A stretch of 64,000 nt of DNA, taken from contig CM076961.1 of NCBI GenBank assembly GCA_039566865.1, forward strand, positions 11,617,501-11,681,500, in the 5' to 3' direction. The notes under the pieces were generated by a model. That model did not search any database and was not told where the DNA came from. It worked only from the letters and a program-made list of their open reading frames with translations. The position numbers and the translations under genes are program-made. The stretch's first letter is position 1, and the number at the start of each line of letters is the position of its first letter. This stretch comes from Aurelia coerulea (Eukaryota > Cnidaria > Scyphozoa > Semaeostomeae > Ulmaridae). Shown here piece by piece: positions 34,356 to 43,577 of this stretch.

Positions 34356-35347
34356 AGACTTGCCCCAAGTCTATCTCTTCCATCCATCTGCTGTTCCCTT
34401 TGCGGTAGATCCTGGATCCGCCATTTCATTTCATTTCACTTCATTCTTCGTTATTCTATGGTTCAAGTCCGATTGTTTGTCTACAGGCTCAAGATAATCG
34501 GATTATCCAAGCTTATTGTCTGAAAATATACCCCCCAAATGAGTTTGCTTGAAATACACGATCCATTTAAACTGATCAGTTTAAACTGTCAGTCTTTTTC
34601 ATCAGTTTTAACTGATCAGTTTCGCCCGACTACACGATCAGTTTCGCCCGACTACATGATCAGTTTAAACTGATGAGCTTTTTCGCGATGGACAGTGAAA
34701 TGGAATGTGCTGCTGCAGCTATAGTAGTTGCTGCACTTTAAAGATGAAGGAAGAAAATTATAAAACGCAAAAAGAGATCTGCATGGGTCTGCTGCATGGA
34801 TCTGGTTCCTAAAGTTAAAAAGTTTCTTGTCAACGAATGAGCACAGAAACATTCGATGAATTATTGCAGTTGGCTTTGAATGATATACGGAAACAAGAGA
34901 CAGTGGCTCTGCTTCAAAAAACACTGATGAAATACTCTGTTCCATTCGTTTGCTTTTATAGCAGCCATTTTTCCTTTGGTGTTTCCTTGCGCAACTTCCA
35001 TGGCTAATCCGAGGACAATGCGTCCATTTGCAGAGCTTAGCGGCGCTATTGATTTTAATCATGATTGACATTCAGTTTAAACTGAAAAGTTGAACACGTC
35101 CAACTTTTAAAAAGACTGATCAGTCTAAACTGATGGTGATAAAAACGTCAGTTTTTTGCCGACTACACGATCAGTTTTCTGATCTTCAGTTAAAACTGTC
35201 AGTTTAAATGGATCGTGTATTTCAGCCTAGAATCTCTCGAGCTCTCTGGACGGAATGTTGGAATGGCGGATCCATGAAATGGCGGATCCAGGAACTACCG
35301 TAAAGGGAACGGTAGACGGACGGAAGAGATAGACTTGGGGCAAGTCT
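34356..35347. mobile_element. 992 bp MULE-like element with hairpin tips and 11 bp target duplication
   Basis: Inverted ends of about 85 bp begin AGACTTGCCCCAAGTCT, itself a perfect 6 bp-stem hairpin. The direct repeat AGCTCTGAATT lies at 34345-34355 and 35348-35358 and belongs to nonLTR-D. A target duplication of 9-11 bp suggests Mutator-like transposition, by inference. It contains a second palindromic element (34549-35224). The frames 34652-35071 and 35227-35463 are not convincing genes. Confidence 0.8.
34549..35224. mobile_element. Nested palindromic element rich in GATCAGTTTAAACTGATC
   Basis: The ends, TGAAATACACGATCCATTTA on each side (right end in reverse complement), mirror each other. 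Inside, self-complementary CAGTTTAAACTG units repeat at 34575-34675 and 35060-35215, along with three copies of CGACTACA(C/T)GATCAGTTT. I could not define the target duplication. Confidence 0.65.
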
Positions 35348-35690
35348 AGCTCTGAATTTAAAACACAGCACATGTTGGGGCTACATAATTCAAAGCTATA
35401 AATTTGCTTCCCACAGAGAACAGAGTTGATCAACATATGTGTAAACATAATGAAATTTTTCAAAGGAACAGCCTCAGCTTAAACTGACGAAATATTCCAC
35501 CCAATCGACCAAAGCCGAGTGACACGAAAGTCCAAGTTTAAATTAAACCTTCCTTTTCGCAAAAGTAACTCTGGCCAAAAATGCCTGTCGCACTTAGGGC
35601 CTAAAATATGGAATAGCCTATCTTCGAGTTTAAAATCTACAACTAATACACGTTTTTTCTTTTATAAGAAACTGGTTTATAAGAAACTAG

Positions 35691-36010
35691 TACTACAATG
35701 ACCAAAAATTTACGAAACTCTAGTACTACGCTCAAGAAAAGTTAAGAAACCCTAAAACTTTGTTTCTGTATGTCTCTCTTATTCTATGTCTCCCCAACAA
35801 AGGTACATTGGTATTTTCTTGACTTTTAACTGCAAAATGGGTAAATGTAGCCACGAATCTCTAAAGCATTGCTACAGGGGAATTTTCCAACTCACATCCA
35901 AAGGCCAAACCCAAGAACCAAAGCAATAATAACCACTGGCTTTAGGCTTAAAATGATGCGGTTTGCTACAATGAATTAAACTCAAATCAACGTCCAGTAG
36001 ACCAAAGATA
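35691..36010. other. Probable nonLTR-D 3' UTR plus unassigned sequence
   Basis: TTATAAGAAACTGGTTTATA near 35660-35685 resembles the end of the TA element at 49721-50109. The stretch to about 35835 looks like a non-LTR 3' UTR. I see nothing in 35840-36010. Confidence 0.35.
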
Positions 36011-36420
36011 CGCATAAACGAAGCATAATCAAAACGAATAAGAAACTAACGAATAATGCATACACAAGGAATAACGAAGAATACGAAGAAATTAATACGA
36101 TACGACAGGGTCAATTATACTTACAAACTTTATTTCCTCGTAGCTATAAAAGCTCAGCAAAATCCAAAGCAAATGCCACCGCGTGCTGCCAAAGTTTCTT
36201 CTTCGTGTCCCGGTCTTCTATCATGTTCACCTTCACTGTCTCTAGAAGCCCCGAAAGCAAGGCGCGCTTCGCTTTTATAGCTACGAGCATCGAACCGAGG
36301 CTTACAACTATGCTACGTGTCACTATATTACTGAACCAAATGAACAAAACAACTATACGACGTAAACAACTTAACAGATGAAAAACAACCAAATTTAATA
36401 CACAGGGGACAACAGATCCC
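36010..36420 (-). repeat. Putative BEL/Pao 3' LTR
   Basis: Follows the integrase C-terminus. In element orientation it begins near TGTTGTCCCCTGTG and has a TATA-like GCTATAAAAGCG at about 36270-36281. No second LTR survives for comparison, so both edges are estimates. Confidence 0.45.
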
Positions 36421-36519
36421 GTATCCCTAGAGTACATTTGTGCGTCACATCCGGCCCCAAACAGTGGACCAGACGGTAACTGTTTCCTTTTCTTGATCTC
36501 AAGCACAAATATCCTTCTT

Positions 36520-36692
36520 ATCTATTTTCTCTATCTTCCGCTGCCTCAAGAAGGCATAGCTTGTCTATAGGTCGCAAAAGTGCTGATTTGCTTGTCTTCA
36601 CCTTCACAGAACGAACCAGACCGTCTCTTCCCTTTGTCACCTCAGTCACTCTTCCCAAAGGCCAAGAACCTCAAGGTAATGATTCATCCATG
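36520..36692 (-). pseudogene. BEL/Pao integrase C-terminal segment
   Basis: Reads VLVMDESLP, a TGA stop, [28 protein letters not shown] and [10 protein letters not shown]. This is the well-conserved tail of Pao-type polyproteins. It directly abuts the TTA tract at 36702. Confidence 0.82.
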
Positions 36693-36701
36693 ACCAAAAC
36701 A

Positions 36702-36707
36702 ATTATT

Positions 36708-36767
<60 letters not shown>
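36702..36767. repeat. TTA microsatellite
   Basis: About 20 TTA units with one interruption, at the junction between BEL sequence and the non-LTR cluster. Confidence 0.95.
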
Positions 36768-36943
36768 AATAAATTGTGGACAAATATTCTATTTCGGACG
36801 TATTAGCTGTAGATTTTTCAATTTATTTTAAGGAACATTTTAATCATACTTTTCGAACTTATTTGTAAATTTCCCCATCATGCCTAATTGAGAGTGATGG
36901 GTGTCATCATGTATCGTAGTATTTGTAGGGAATAAAAAGTTTC

Positions 36944-36982
36944 CATTATTATTATTATCATTATTATTATTATTATTATTAT
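36944..36982. repeat. TTA microsatellite at the 3' end of an R2/R4-like element
   Basis: About 13 TTA units immediately next to the 3' UTR of the element at 36985-37660. Confidence 0.95.
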
Positions 36983-36984
36983 GA

Positions 36985-37660
36985 ATGTTACGCACAAATT
37001 AATTGACATTTGGAATTACTGTCCAAGATATCGGGTCACATCTAGTGTCCTTAGATATCAAGAACCTGTCTGATGATTCTCGCCGTGCCTAGAAGGGTTG
37101 ACTTCTGTATTAACTCAATTCTTATTGTTACACCTATTTCCTTCAGGTACTGTTCAAGTCTGCCTGTTACAGTGCCAAGGGCACCTATGACAATTGGGAT
37201 GACCTTGGTTGACACATTCCAAATCTTTCTGATTTCTCTGGCTAGATCTTGGTACTTTGTGATCTTTTCCTGTTCCTTGTTTCTTATGTTCACATCAACT
37301 GGTATGCCTACGTCTATTATGATCGTTTCATTCAAATTTTTATCCACTATTATGATGTCTGGCCTTCTCGCATGTATTTCAAGATCCGTCTGTACTGTAA
37401 AGTCCCATAATACTTTGAAGTGTTCATTTTCAACAACGCTCTCAGGTTGATGTTGGTACCACTTGTCACTAATTTCAAACCCTCGCTGACGTAAAATATC
37501 CCAGTGGAGTGCTCTGGCTACGCAGTCATGTCGGCGTTTGTATTCTTTTTGCGCAAGATTGCTACATCCGCTTACAATGTGGTGGATTGTTTCATCCTTT
37601 TCACTGCACATCCTGCATTTTGCATCTTCCCTGCTTTTATCAATCCTTGCTTTTATGGCT
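36985..37660 (-). pseudogene. C-terminal domain of a non-LTR element with restriction-like endonuclease (copy 1)
   Basis: The open part 37611-37051 gives a zinc-like MCSEKDETIHHIVSGCSNLA motif. It is followed by a PD-(D/E)XK-type segment (RPDIIIVDK, TIIIDVGIPVD, then KYQDLAREI) and a C-terminal region ending RIIRQVLDI. This layout belongs to non-LTR clades such as R2, R4/Dong and NeSL, which cut their target with a restriction-like enzyme. Only the 3' end is here; the reverse transcriptase is missing. It ends in a TTA microsatellite. Confidence 0.8.
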
Positions 37661-37671
37661 TGCTTTTATTA

Positions 37672-38190
37672 TTATTATTTGTTCTTTGCTTTTAATGCAG
37701 TACAGTTCTCGCCACTGTGCCGAGGTCAGTCCATGTCCCTAAGGCAACAGCAGTGTTCACTTGATGGACAACGTTCTTCTCAGGATGTGGGCGCTTCCGA
37801 GGAGAGCAATCTTCTGCAATTCTTCAATCCGTATGTGGCCAGGAATTTGACTGACGTACTTCTCAAGGCCTTTCTTGATGAGTCCCAGTGCTCCCACTAC
37901 AATTGGAACTGTCGATGTCTTCATTTCCCACATTTTTGTTACTTCAATTTCAAGATCTTTATACTTGGACAGCTTCTCTACTTCTTTAATCGATACATTT
38001 CTTTCAGATGGTATACTCATGTCAATCATAATGCATTTCTTTTCTTTCTTGTCTTTGATAATTATGTCAGGTCTATTAGCTTTTATCTCTTTGTCTGTGC
38101 TTACAGGCATGTCCCATAGTACGGTGGCAGCTTCATTTTCAGTCACGTTCTCAGGTTTGTGCTCATGCCATTTATCTGCAGTTGGGAAAT
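37672..38190 (-). pseudogene. C-terminal domain of a non-LTR element with restriction-like endonuclease (copy 2)
   Basis: A second, diverged relative of 36985-37660. The frame 38146-37757 shows RPDIIIKDK, CIMIDMSIPSERN, KYKDLEIEVTKMW and a GALGLIKKGLEKY segment, ending HILRRTLSIK. It is a different subfamily from copy 1, so not a tandem duplication. The 3' side meets a short TTATTATTATT run (37664-37680) and the 5' side meets the long TTA tract at 38194. Confidence 0.8.
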
Positions 38191-38193
38191 GGT

Positions 38194-38194
38194 A

Positions 38195-38280
<86 letters not shown>
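38194..38280. repeat. TTA microsatellite, about 29 units
   Basis: Uninterrupted TTA/ATT run next to the 3' UTR of the element at 38283-38890. Confidence 0.95.
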
Positions 38281-38281
<1 letters not shown>

Positions 38282-38282
38282 A

Positions 38283-38890
38283 CATTCTTTAAAGTTGGTT
38301 ATTAAAAATAGCTCTACTTCAAGAACTAATAAAGACCAACTATTTACAAAAACAAAAATAAATTACAGTTCATGATAAGAAACGAAAATACCCTAAAATA
38401 CCCTATTTACAAATTTTGCAACGGCAAGTCTCTCCAATCCATTTTTTTATGCATGACTTAAAAGAACAGACGGAGGTGGCAATTTTTGTATCATTGGGCA
38501 GGGAATTCCATAATATGCTACCACGAAAAGATAAACTATCGTTGCCATAAGTAGTTGTTTTAGTTTGAGGCAACATCAACAGATTCTTTGATCGTAGATT
38601 GTAATTATTGTCCTTTTCATGGAACATATCCCACAAAAAAGAAGGGTTTTGTTGTGTTAAACTGCTATAAACCTCGAGCATTAACTTTTGCAAGTTCTTT
38701 TGATGAATAGTGCACTCCTTTCCTCTCTGTAACAACTCATCAAAAGAAGATATAAAATCGTAAAAGAGAATTCGAAGCGCTCTCTTATGGGTGCGATTGA
38801 GATCATTATTCGCAACCTTTCCGCAAAACATCCATATCAACGGACAATAATTAAACTGAGACATTTTGAATGAGTTGTACAGTAAAAGAG
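38283..38890 (-). pseudogene. nonLTR-N: C-terminal ORF2 fragment (CKICK family)
   Basis: The frame 38864-38403 is open: FNYCPLIWMFCGKVANNDLN, ALRILFYDF, then LSFRGSILWNSLPND and the terminal ETCRCKICK. This Cys-ending tail is shared with nonLTR-F (51441-51967). It is 5'-truncated. The 3' UTR ends in the TTA tract. Confidence 0.78.
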
Positions 38891-38911
38891 ATTGTTTCTC
38901 ATCTAAATAAT

Positions 38912-38963
38912 TTGAGACTCTAGAGAAGGCACTGATCTTGAGACTCTAGAGAAGGCACTGATC
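38912..38963. repeat. 26 bp direct duplication
   Basis: TTGAGACTCTAGAGAAGGCA followed by CTGATC occurs twice head to tail, at the edge between nonLTR-N and BEL integrase sequence. A shorter ACTGATC echo follows. Confidence 0.85.
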
Positions 38964-38989
38964 ACTGATCTGAGAAGGCAATGTCATCG

Positions 38990-39617
38990 ATGGCTAAGTT
39001 TCGCTTGACAGTTTGCCATTTTTGTCTCATCTGCAATATAGGTAAGTACTCTCTCGTCCATCTTCTCCAAAAAATGTCAGCAAGATTTGCACTTGTCTCC
39101 ATCTTCTTCTTGAATAGCTATCAGATTTTACGAAAAGGCCAGGTGAAAAACATTCATTTGATTTCAGAAGCAAAAGATGGTTTGGTGTCAGGGCATTGGC
39201 ATCTTTTGGGTCATCGGACACTTTGGTTAATGGTCTTCCATTGATGATCGACTCAATCTCGCAGAAGAGGGTCTGAAGTCCTTCGTCATCCAGCAGCTGC
39301 TTTCGAAGAAGTGCCTGCATTATCTTTCTTGTTGATCTGATGATTCGTTCCCGTACTCCACCCATATGAGAAGCTTTTGGAGGGTTTGGAATCCATTTCA
39401 TTTCCTGCTGCAGAAAGTGCTGATGTAGTTTGTCTTTATTCCATTGATCTATTGCTTCCTTGAGTTCTCGATTGCCACCAACAAAGTTTGTTCCATTGTC
39501 AGATCTCATTTCTTGTGGTCGACCTCTTCTTGACATGAAGTGTCTTAATGCATGAATGAAGGAATCTGTATCTATACCATGAATTACTTCGATATGAACA
39601 GCACGAACTGCCAAACA
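38990..39617 (-). pseudogene. BEL/Pao integrase core, distal part
   Basis: Reads RAVHIEVIHGIDTDSFIHAL, MRSDNGTNFVGG (second catalytic Asp), IPNPPKASHMGGVRERI, IESIINGRPLT and a region ending near WRQVQ. A frameshift near 39080 precedes KWQTVKRN-type sequence. The upstream half of the integrase is at 51019-51440, on the far side of the 11.4 kb foldback element. Confidence 0.87.
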
Positions 39618-39635
39618 TATGGCGGCTGATATGTG

Positions 39636-39778
39636 ACATCGAACATCTAACATCGAAGATCGAAGATCTAACATCGAACTTTATCATTTCTTCGTTTGAC
39701 GGGGGTTTACACTAGTTGGAAGGGCATAGAAACGCTTGCAGAAAAGCACCAGAAAGTAAAGGACTGACCCCCTGTAAA

Positions 39779-39811
<33 letters not shown>

Positions 39812-40416
39812 AGGTCTTGAATATCGAAGATCGAACATCGAATATCTAACATCTCGAAAATGGAACATCGAAGATCGAAGATCTAACATCGAAGATCGAA
39901 GATCTAACATCGAACATCTAACATCGAACATCTAACATCGAACATCGAACATCTAACATCGAACATCTAACATCAAAGATCTAACATCGAAGATCTAACA
40001 TCGAAGATCGAAGATCTAACATCGAACATCGAACATCTAACATCGAAGATCGAAGATCTAACATCGAAGATCGAAGATCTAACATCGAAGATCTAACATC
40101 GAACATCTAACATCGAACATCTAACATCGAACATCTAACATCGAACATCGAACATCGAACATCTAACATCGAAGATCGAAGATCTAACATCGAACATCTA
40201 ACATCGAACATCTAACATCGAAGATCGAAGATCTAACATCGAAGATCGAAGATCTAACATCGAAGATCGAAGATCTAACATCAAAGATCTAACATCGAAG
40301 ATCTAACATCTAACATTGAAGATCTAACATCGAGATCTAACATCGAACATCTAACATCGAACATCTAACATCGAACATCTAACATCGAACATCTAAAATC
40401 GAACATCTAACATCGA
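39636..40416 (+). repeat. Left heptamer array, unit AA(C/G)ATC(G/T)
   Basis: Nearly every 7 bases read AACATCG, AACATCT, AAGATCG or AAGATCT, about 100 units. It is broken at about 39695-39775 by non-repeat DNA. Just after the break a short stretch (39779-39815) is in the opposite orientation (GTTCGAT units). Confidence 0.9.
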
Positions 40417-40585
40417 GCAAAGAACATTTAAGACTACGACCTGTAAGATCCTGCCAACTTCCGGTTTGACCTTGGATTGCCGTTTAAATTGAATCGTCAT
40501 GGCTTACCAAGCAGTTGCAGAGAACAGAGCGCCATGTGTTATGCCGATTTACTTGCTGATTTTTAGCATTGGGAAAAATTTTCAC
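40417..40585 (+). repeat. Left inner inverted segment of foldback element
   Basis: About 170 bp, including CCAACTTCCGGTTTGACC and CACTTGCTG-like text, matching the reverse complement of 50232-50385 with a few changes. Confidence 0.85.
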
Positions 40586-40589
40586 GACC

Positions 40590-41330
40590 ACACCCTTTAG
40601 ATCGTTGAAAAACGCCCTGTTTTTGGATAATTTGCCATTTAAAGAAGCAAGGGATCACAGCTGATGAAGGTCTTTCCCAGAAAAGTTTGAAAATATAACT
40701 TAAATTTCCCGAGGATATAGACTATTTTTGAATTGCATAAAATCAAAAGTGATAGCTTGATAAATTCTGGTAACTTCCTCGAATATAGATAAGTTTGAAT
40801 CTTCATCTCCATCAACTTTGCATTCATAGCCCTTTTCACTGACAAAAATGAACAAACTTCTGCAAATTATTGAGGTGGCTGAAGCCCCCCCCCCAACCCC
40901 CCCCCCCAACCCCCCCGCTTCCGACGGGCCTGCCTCAATGCCTACCCTACCTTGAATATTTTTCAATATGTCGACGTTGTATGTAATTTTCTCTCCTTTC
41001 TATAATTTTATCCACATGCTTGGAGTGCTTCGAAGCTTTAAATTGATGAAACTATGGTGGTCTATTTTCACCAAAATTTCATTACTTTGACGCTTTAGAG
41101 GCTCATGTTACATTTTTAAATATTTCCCCGGGGGGAGGGTACTTCCATTATGGCCTAACAGGGGGTCCAGTCGGTTGTTAAAAGGGTCTTACCAAATGGC
41201 TACCAAATAGCCCTATTGGTCATACTATCAATTAGGGGTATTCTGAGATTCCTTGGCCAGCATCATTCTTATCCTTGCTGAAGGCCACAATAGGAGACAT
41301 TATTTGATCCACAAAGGCCCTGCCCACCAT
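40590..41330. other. Foldback core, no gene; C-rich tract
   Basis: No coding signal. A C-rich run with short AA breaks lies at about 40887-40918. The minus frame 40700-40966 reads through it (glycine-rich) and is not a gene. Confidence 0.4.
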
Positions 41331-41340
41331 GTGCAAGGCA

Positions 41341-41635
41341 CTTTTCAATTTGTTGCGGACTTTTTAAATTGTGCGAGCCACATTCGAATTATTTGCGGAT
41401 TTTTAAATTGTGCGAGGCGTATTTCAATTTGTTGTGGATATTTAAATTGTGCAAGGCGCATTTCAATTTGTTGCGGACGTTTAAAATTTTGCGAGACATT
41501 GAAAATTGTGCGAGGCGCATTTGAATTTGTTGCGAGCTTTTTAAATTGCGCGATGTACTTTTGCATTTGTTGCGGACTTTCTAACTTGTGCGAGGCATAT
41601 TTGAATTTGTTGCGGACATTTTAAATTGTGCTTTT
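41341..41635. repeat. ~40 bp tandem repeat, seven diverged copies
   Basis: The unit is approximately TTTCAATTTGTTGCGGACTT then TTTAAATTGTGCGAGGCGCA. The plus frame 41253-41624 (repeated LNCARRISICCG) is a by-product of the array. Confidence 0.85.
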
Positions 41636-41727
41636 GGTTCTTTAATTTTGCATTTAGCTTTGTAATTTCATGTTTTCTTTTGTTTATCTGCGATTCATTC
41701 TATAATTGTGCGACTCTTTTTATATTG

Positions 41728-42630
41728 TGCGTGACAGTTGTGGGCCACCGTAGAAATAAGATTCTTCAGTTTTTTTAGTGACTTGAGACCGCCACTAATC
41801 TTCCCGTTCACTTTGCTGAATTGTTCATCCCAGTTTAGCCCTTCATCCACTATAACCCCTAGTGTTTTGGTCTTCGCGACACGCTTAATTTCTGAATCAT
41901 TAACCCTAATCCTACGGGGCTTTTTTATCTAACATAGCCGGGGGGGGGGGTGTTTTCGAGCCACCCCTCTATAAATATCCGTAAACTATTGGGAAACCAT
42001 TGAAGCTTGGCAAGGGCATAGTCCTAACTATTCTTAGCCGAGTGGTAGTTTTGGGCGTGGCCATCTCATTAGGTGACATCATTAAGATGTCATAATGCTG
42101 GAAAATGTCAAAATAAATGGTTTTCCGGCTGATTTGTTCTAAAAACGGAATAAACGGAAAATCACTTTTTCCATTGTTATTTGGCGTATTATTAATTTCC
42201 AATTCAAATATGATGCATAGAGGTGTTTTTAGACTGTTATTTTGGAAGAAAATGACAAAAATTTATGGCATCATAACTACAAACTGTGTTTTTCCGCCGA
42301 AAATTGATAATAATTGGCTCAAAATGCTTTAAAAGTATTGCATAAGGTAACTCTATGCATTTTTAACAAAATCTGTTGGAAAAAACTTCAAAATTTGCCA
42401 AAATGACTCAAAATGGAAAACACCCCCCGCCGGTAGGGTTAGAGTTGAGATTCAGTGGTTCTGAAATTTCAACCTTATTTGTTCTCCGTGGATGGCCAAT
42501 AATCATGTATTGAGTTTTTTCGGGTTTGCAACTTAAAAAGAATGTCCAAATTGTTATTGTTTTAGTGGTAAATGGGTAGAGTTGTTGACTCTCGTGAACA
42601 TGTCTTTCGTATAAGAAAGCATGTCCCATT
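41728..42630 (-). pseudogene. nonLTR-G: thumb fragment split by a MITE
   Basis: Minus-strand 42600-42436 reads LSCKPEKTQYMIIGHPRRTN and VEISEPLNLN. Beyond the insert, 41930-41728 reads RVNDSEIKRVAKTKTLGVI, DEGLNWDEQFSKVNGKISGG and LKSLKKLKN. These are consecutive parts of a CR1-group ORF2 after the catalytic box. Confidence 0.72.
41937..42433. mobile_element. ~497 bp TA-flanked MITE with G-rich ends
   Basis: GCCGGGGGGGGGGTGTTTTC on the left, CCGGCGGGGGGTGTTTTC in reverse complement on the right, TA on both flanks (41935-41936, 42434-42435). The exact tips are uncertain because of the G-run. Confidence 0.7.
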
Positions 42631-42639
42631 GAGGGATCC

Positions 42640-43250
42640 GAAGACCATTATCTAAGCTTCAAAATCAATAGGCTCCCTGGTTTTGCTGCCCGATTTGGAA
42701 ATTTCTACATTTTTTCAATAGCAGTCACCCCAGCATTTCCCCAGACAGGACAGCAATTACTAACAGTGTCAGAAAGAAACATAAACTCTCATTGTAGGTC
42801 GGGTGTGCTTTTCGGAAAATTGGTAATAATAATAATCAACGAATATCTCAACAGGATAACCTAACAGTATTATTCAATATTTATTACAAAATGTCCTTTT
42901 AAAACTTACGACATTGAAATAAAATACTAGTGAAACTTAGATATTTACAGAAATAAATATCACCAAAATGGCTATCTAAATAATGTCTAAAAAGAAGTCT
43001 AGCTTCGATTTTCCTTGGCTGTAGAGGCAAGTGGTTGAATTCTTTTGCAGCCAAGAAATAAGTCCCTTTCGTCCAAATTCCGCTTTCATTAGTGGCAACT
43101 TTACTGATATTTCCTCATCCCTTCTGTTCTTTCCGTGTGTATTCTTATCATCATATCACAGACTTTCGTTGTAGATTATCAAAGACCAAAGTGCAAGCTC
43201 TTTTCTTTAGTTGCTGCATCAATTTTAGGTATACGTAGGTCAACAGTCAG
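42640..43250 (-). pseudogene. Non-LTR debris
   Basis: Near 42780-42650 a minus-strand reading gives SNCCPVWGNAGVTAIEK and FPNRAA-like text. Near 43150-43040 it gives VCDMMIRIHTERTEGM-like text. These match C-terminal regions of CR1-group ORF2 but are short and broken. The hAT-type element at 43259 interrupts this debris, which resumes at 49292. Confidence 0.45.
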
Positions 43251-43331
43251 GCTATTTGCAGTGGCGTAGCCAGGGTCCTGCCTTTGGGGGGGCAAGATGC
43301 GAGCGAAGCGAGCAAAAATGGGGGTCCGGGG

Positions 43332-43461
43332 TGTCGGATATTGAAGGGTGGACGCAGATAGTACACCATTTTGTTGTCTGCCTCGTGTATCAACCCTAAC
43401 TTAGATTCCGGGGGCCTGGGTCTTACATATATGATAATAATCATAACCATAAAACATTACA
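43332..43461 (-). repeat. Gypsy-2 3' LTR
   Basis: 130 bp, TG...CA, identical by eye to 47616-47745. Confidence 0.95.
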
Positions 43462-43577
43462 TCATTCCCCTTTTTTTTTGACAACATAAACATAACATAA
43501 CGTGTTTGTTCTTTGAGTCCTGTTCTCTTTGCATAGTATATAAAAATAAAAATAAAGAAATAAAATAAATTCTCCTC

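Larger units (their letters stand above)
33050..35690 (+). pseudogene. nonLTR-D: ORF2 remnant split by two DNA transposons
   Basis: The pieces are 33050-33392 (CGVPQGSILGPLIFLLYVND, YADDSCLIF, EYKLSIHFGEDKTK), 34119-34355 (thumb, NGKLKFLYRKQSFLDNSL, SKRIQSALN) and 35348-35690 (tail, KSNSGQKCLSHLGPKIWNSL). Two inserts with clear target duplications separate them: 33393-34118 (TA) and 34356-35347 (11 bp). The YADD box is kept, but stops and shifts occur. It is 5'-truncated at the palm. Confidence 0.8.

Noticed and set aside
36144..36506. 120-codon minus-strand frame after BEL integrase
   Set aside because: Lies after the end of the BEL polyprotein, in what looks like the 3' LTR with a TATA-like motif; no domain.
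37073..38119. Plus-strand frames (125-193 codons) rich in Phe and Leu
   Set aside because: Antisense shadows of the two restriction-like-endonuclease fragments and of TTA repeats; apparent membrane segments are composition artefacts.
39636..40416. CRISPR-like array
   Set aside because: Unit is 7 bp with no spacers, and the setting is a eukaryotic transposon.
41253..41624. Open frame with repeated LNCARRISICCG
   Set aside because: Product of the 40 bp tandem repeat; copies contain indels that would break a selected frame.
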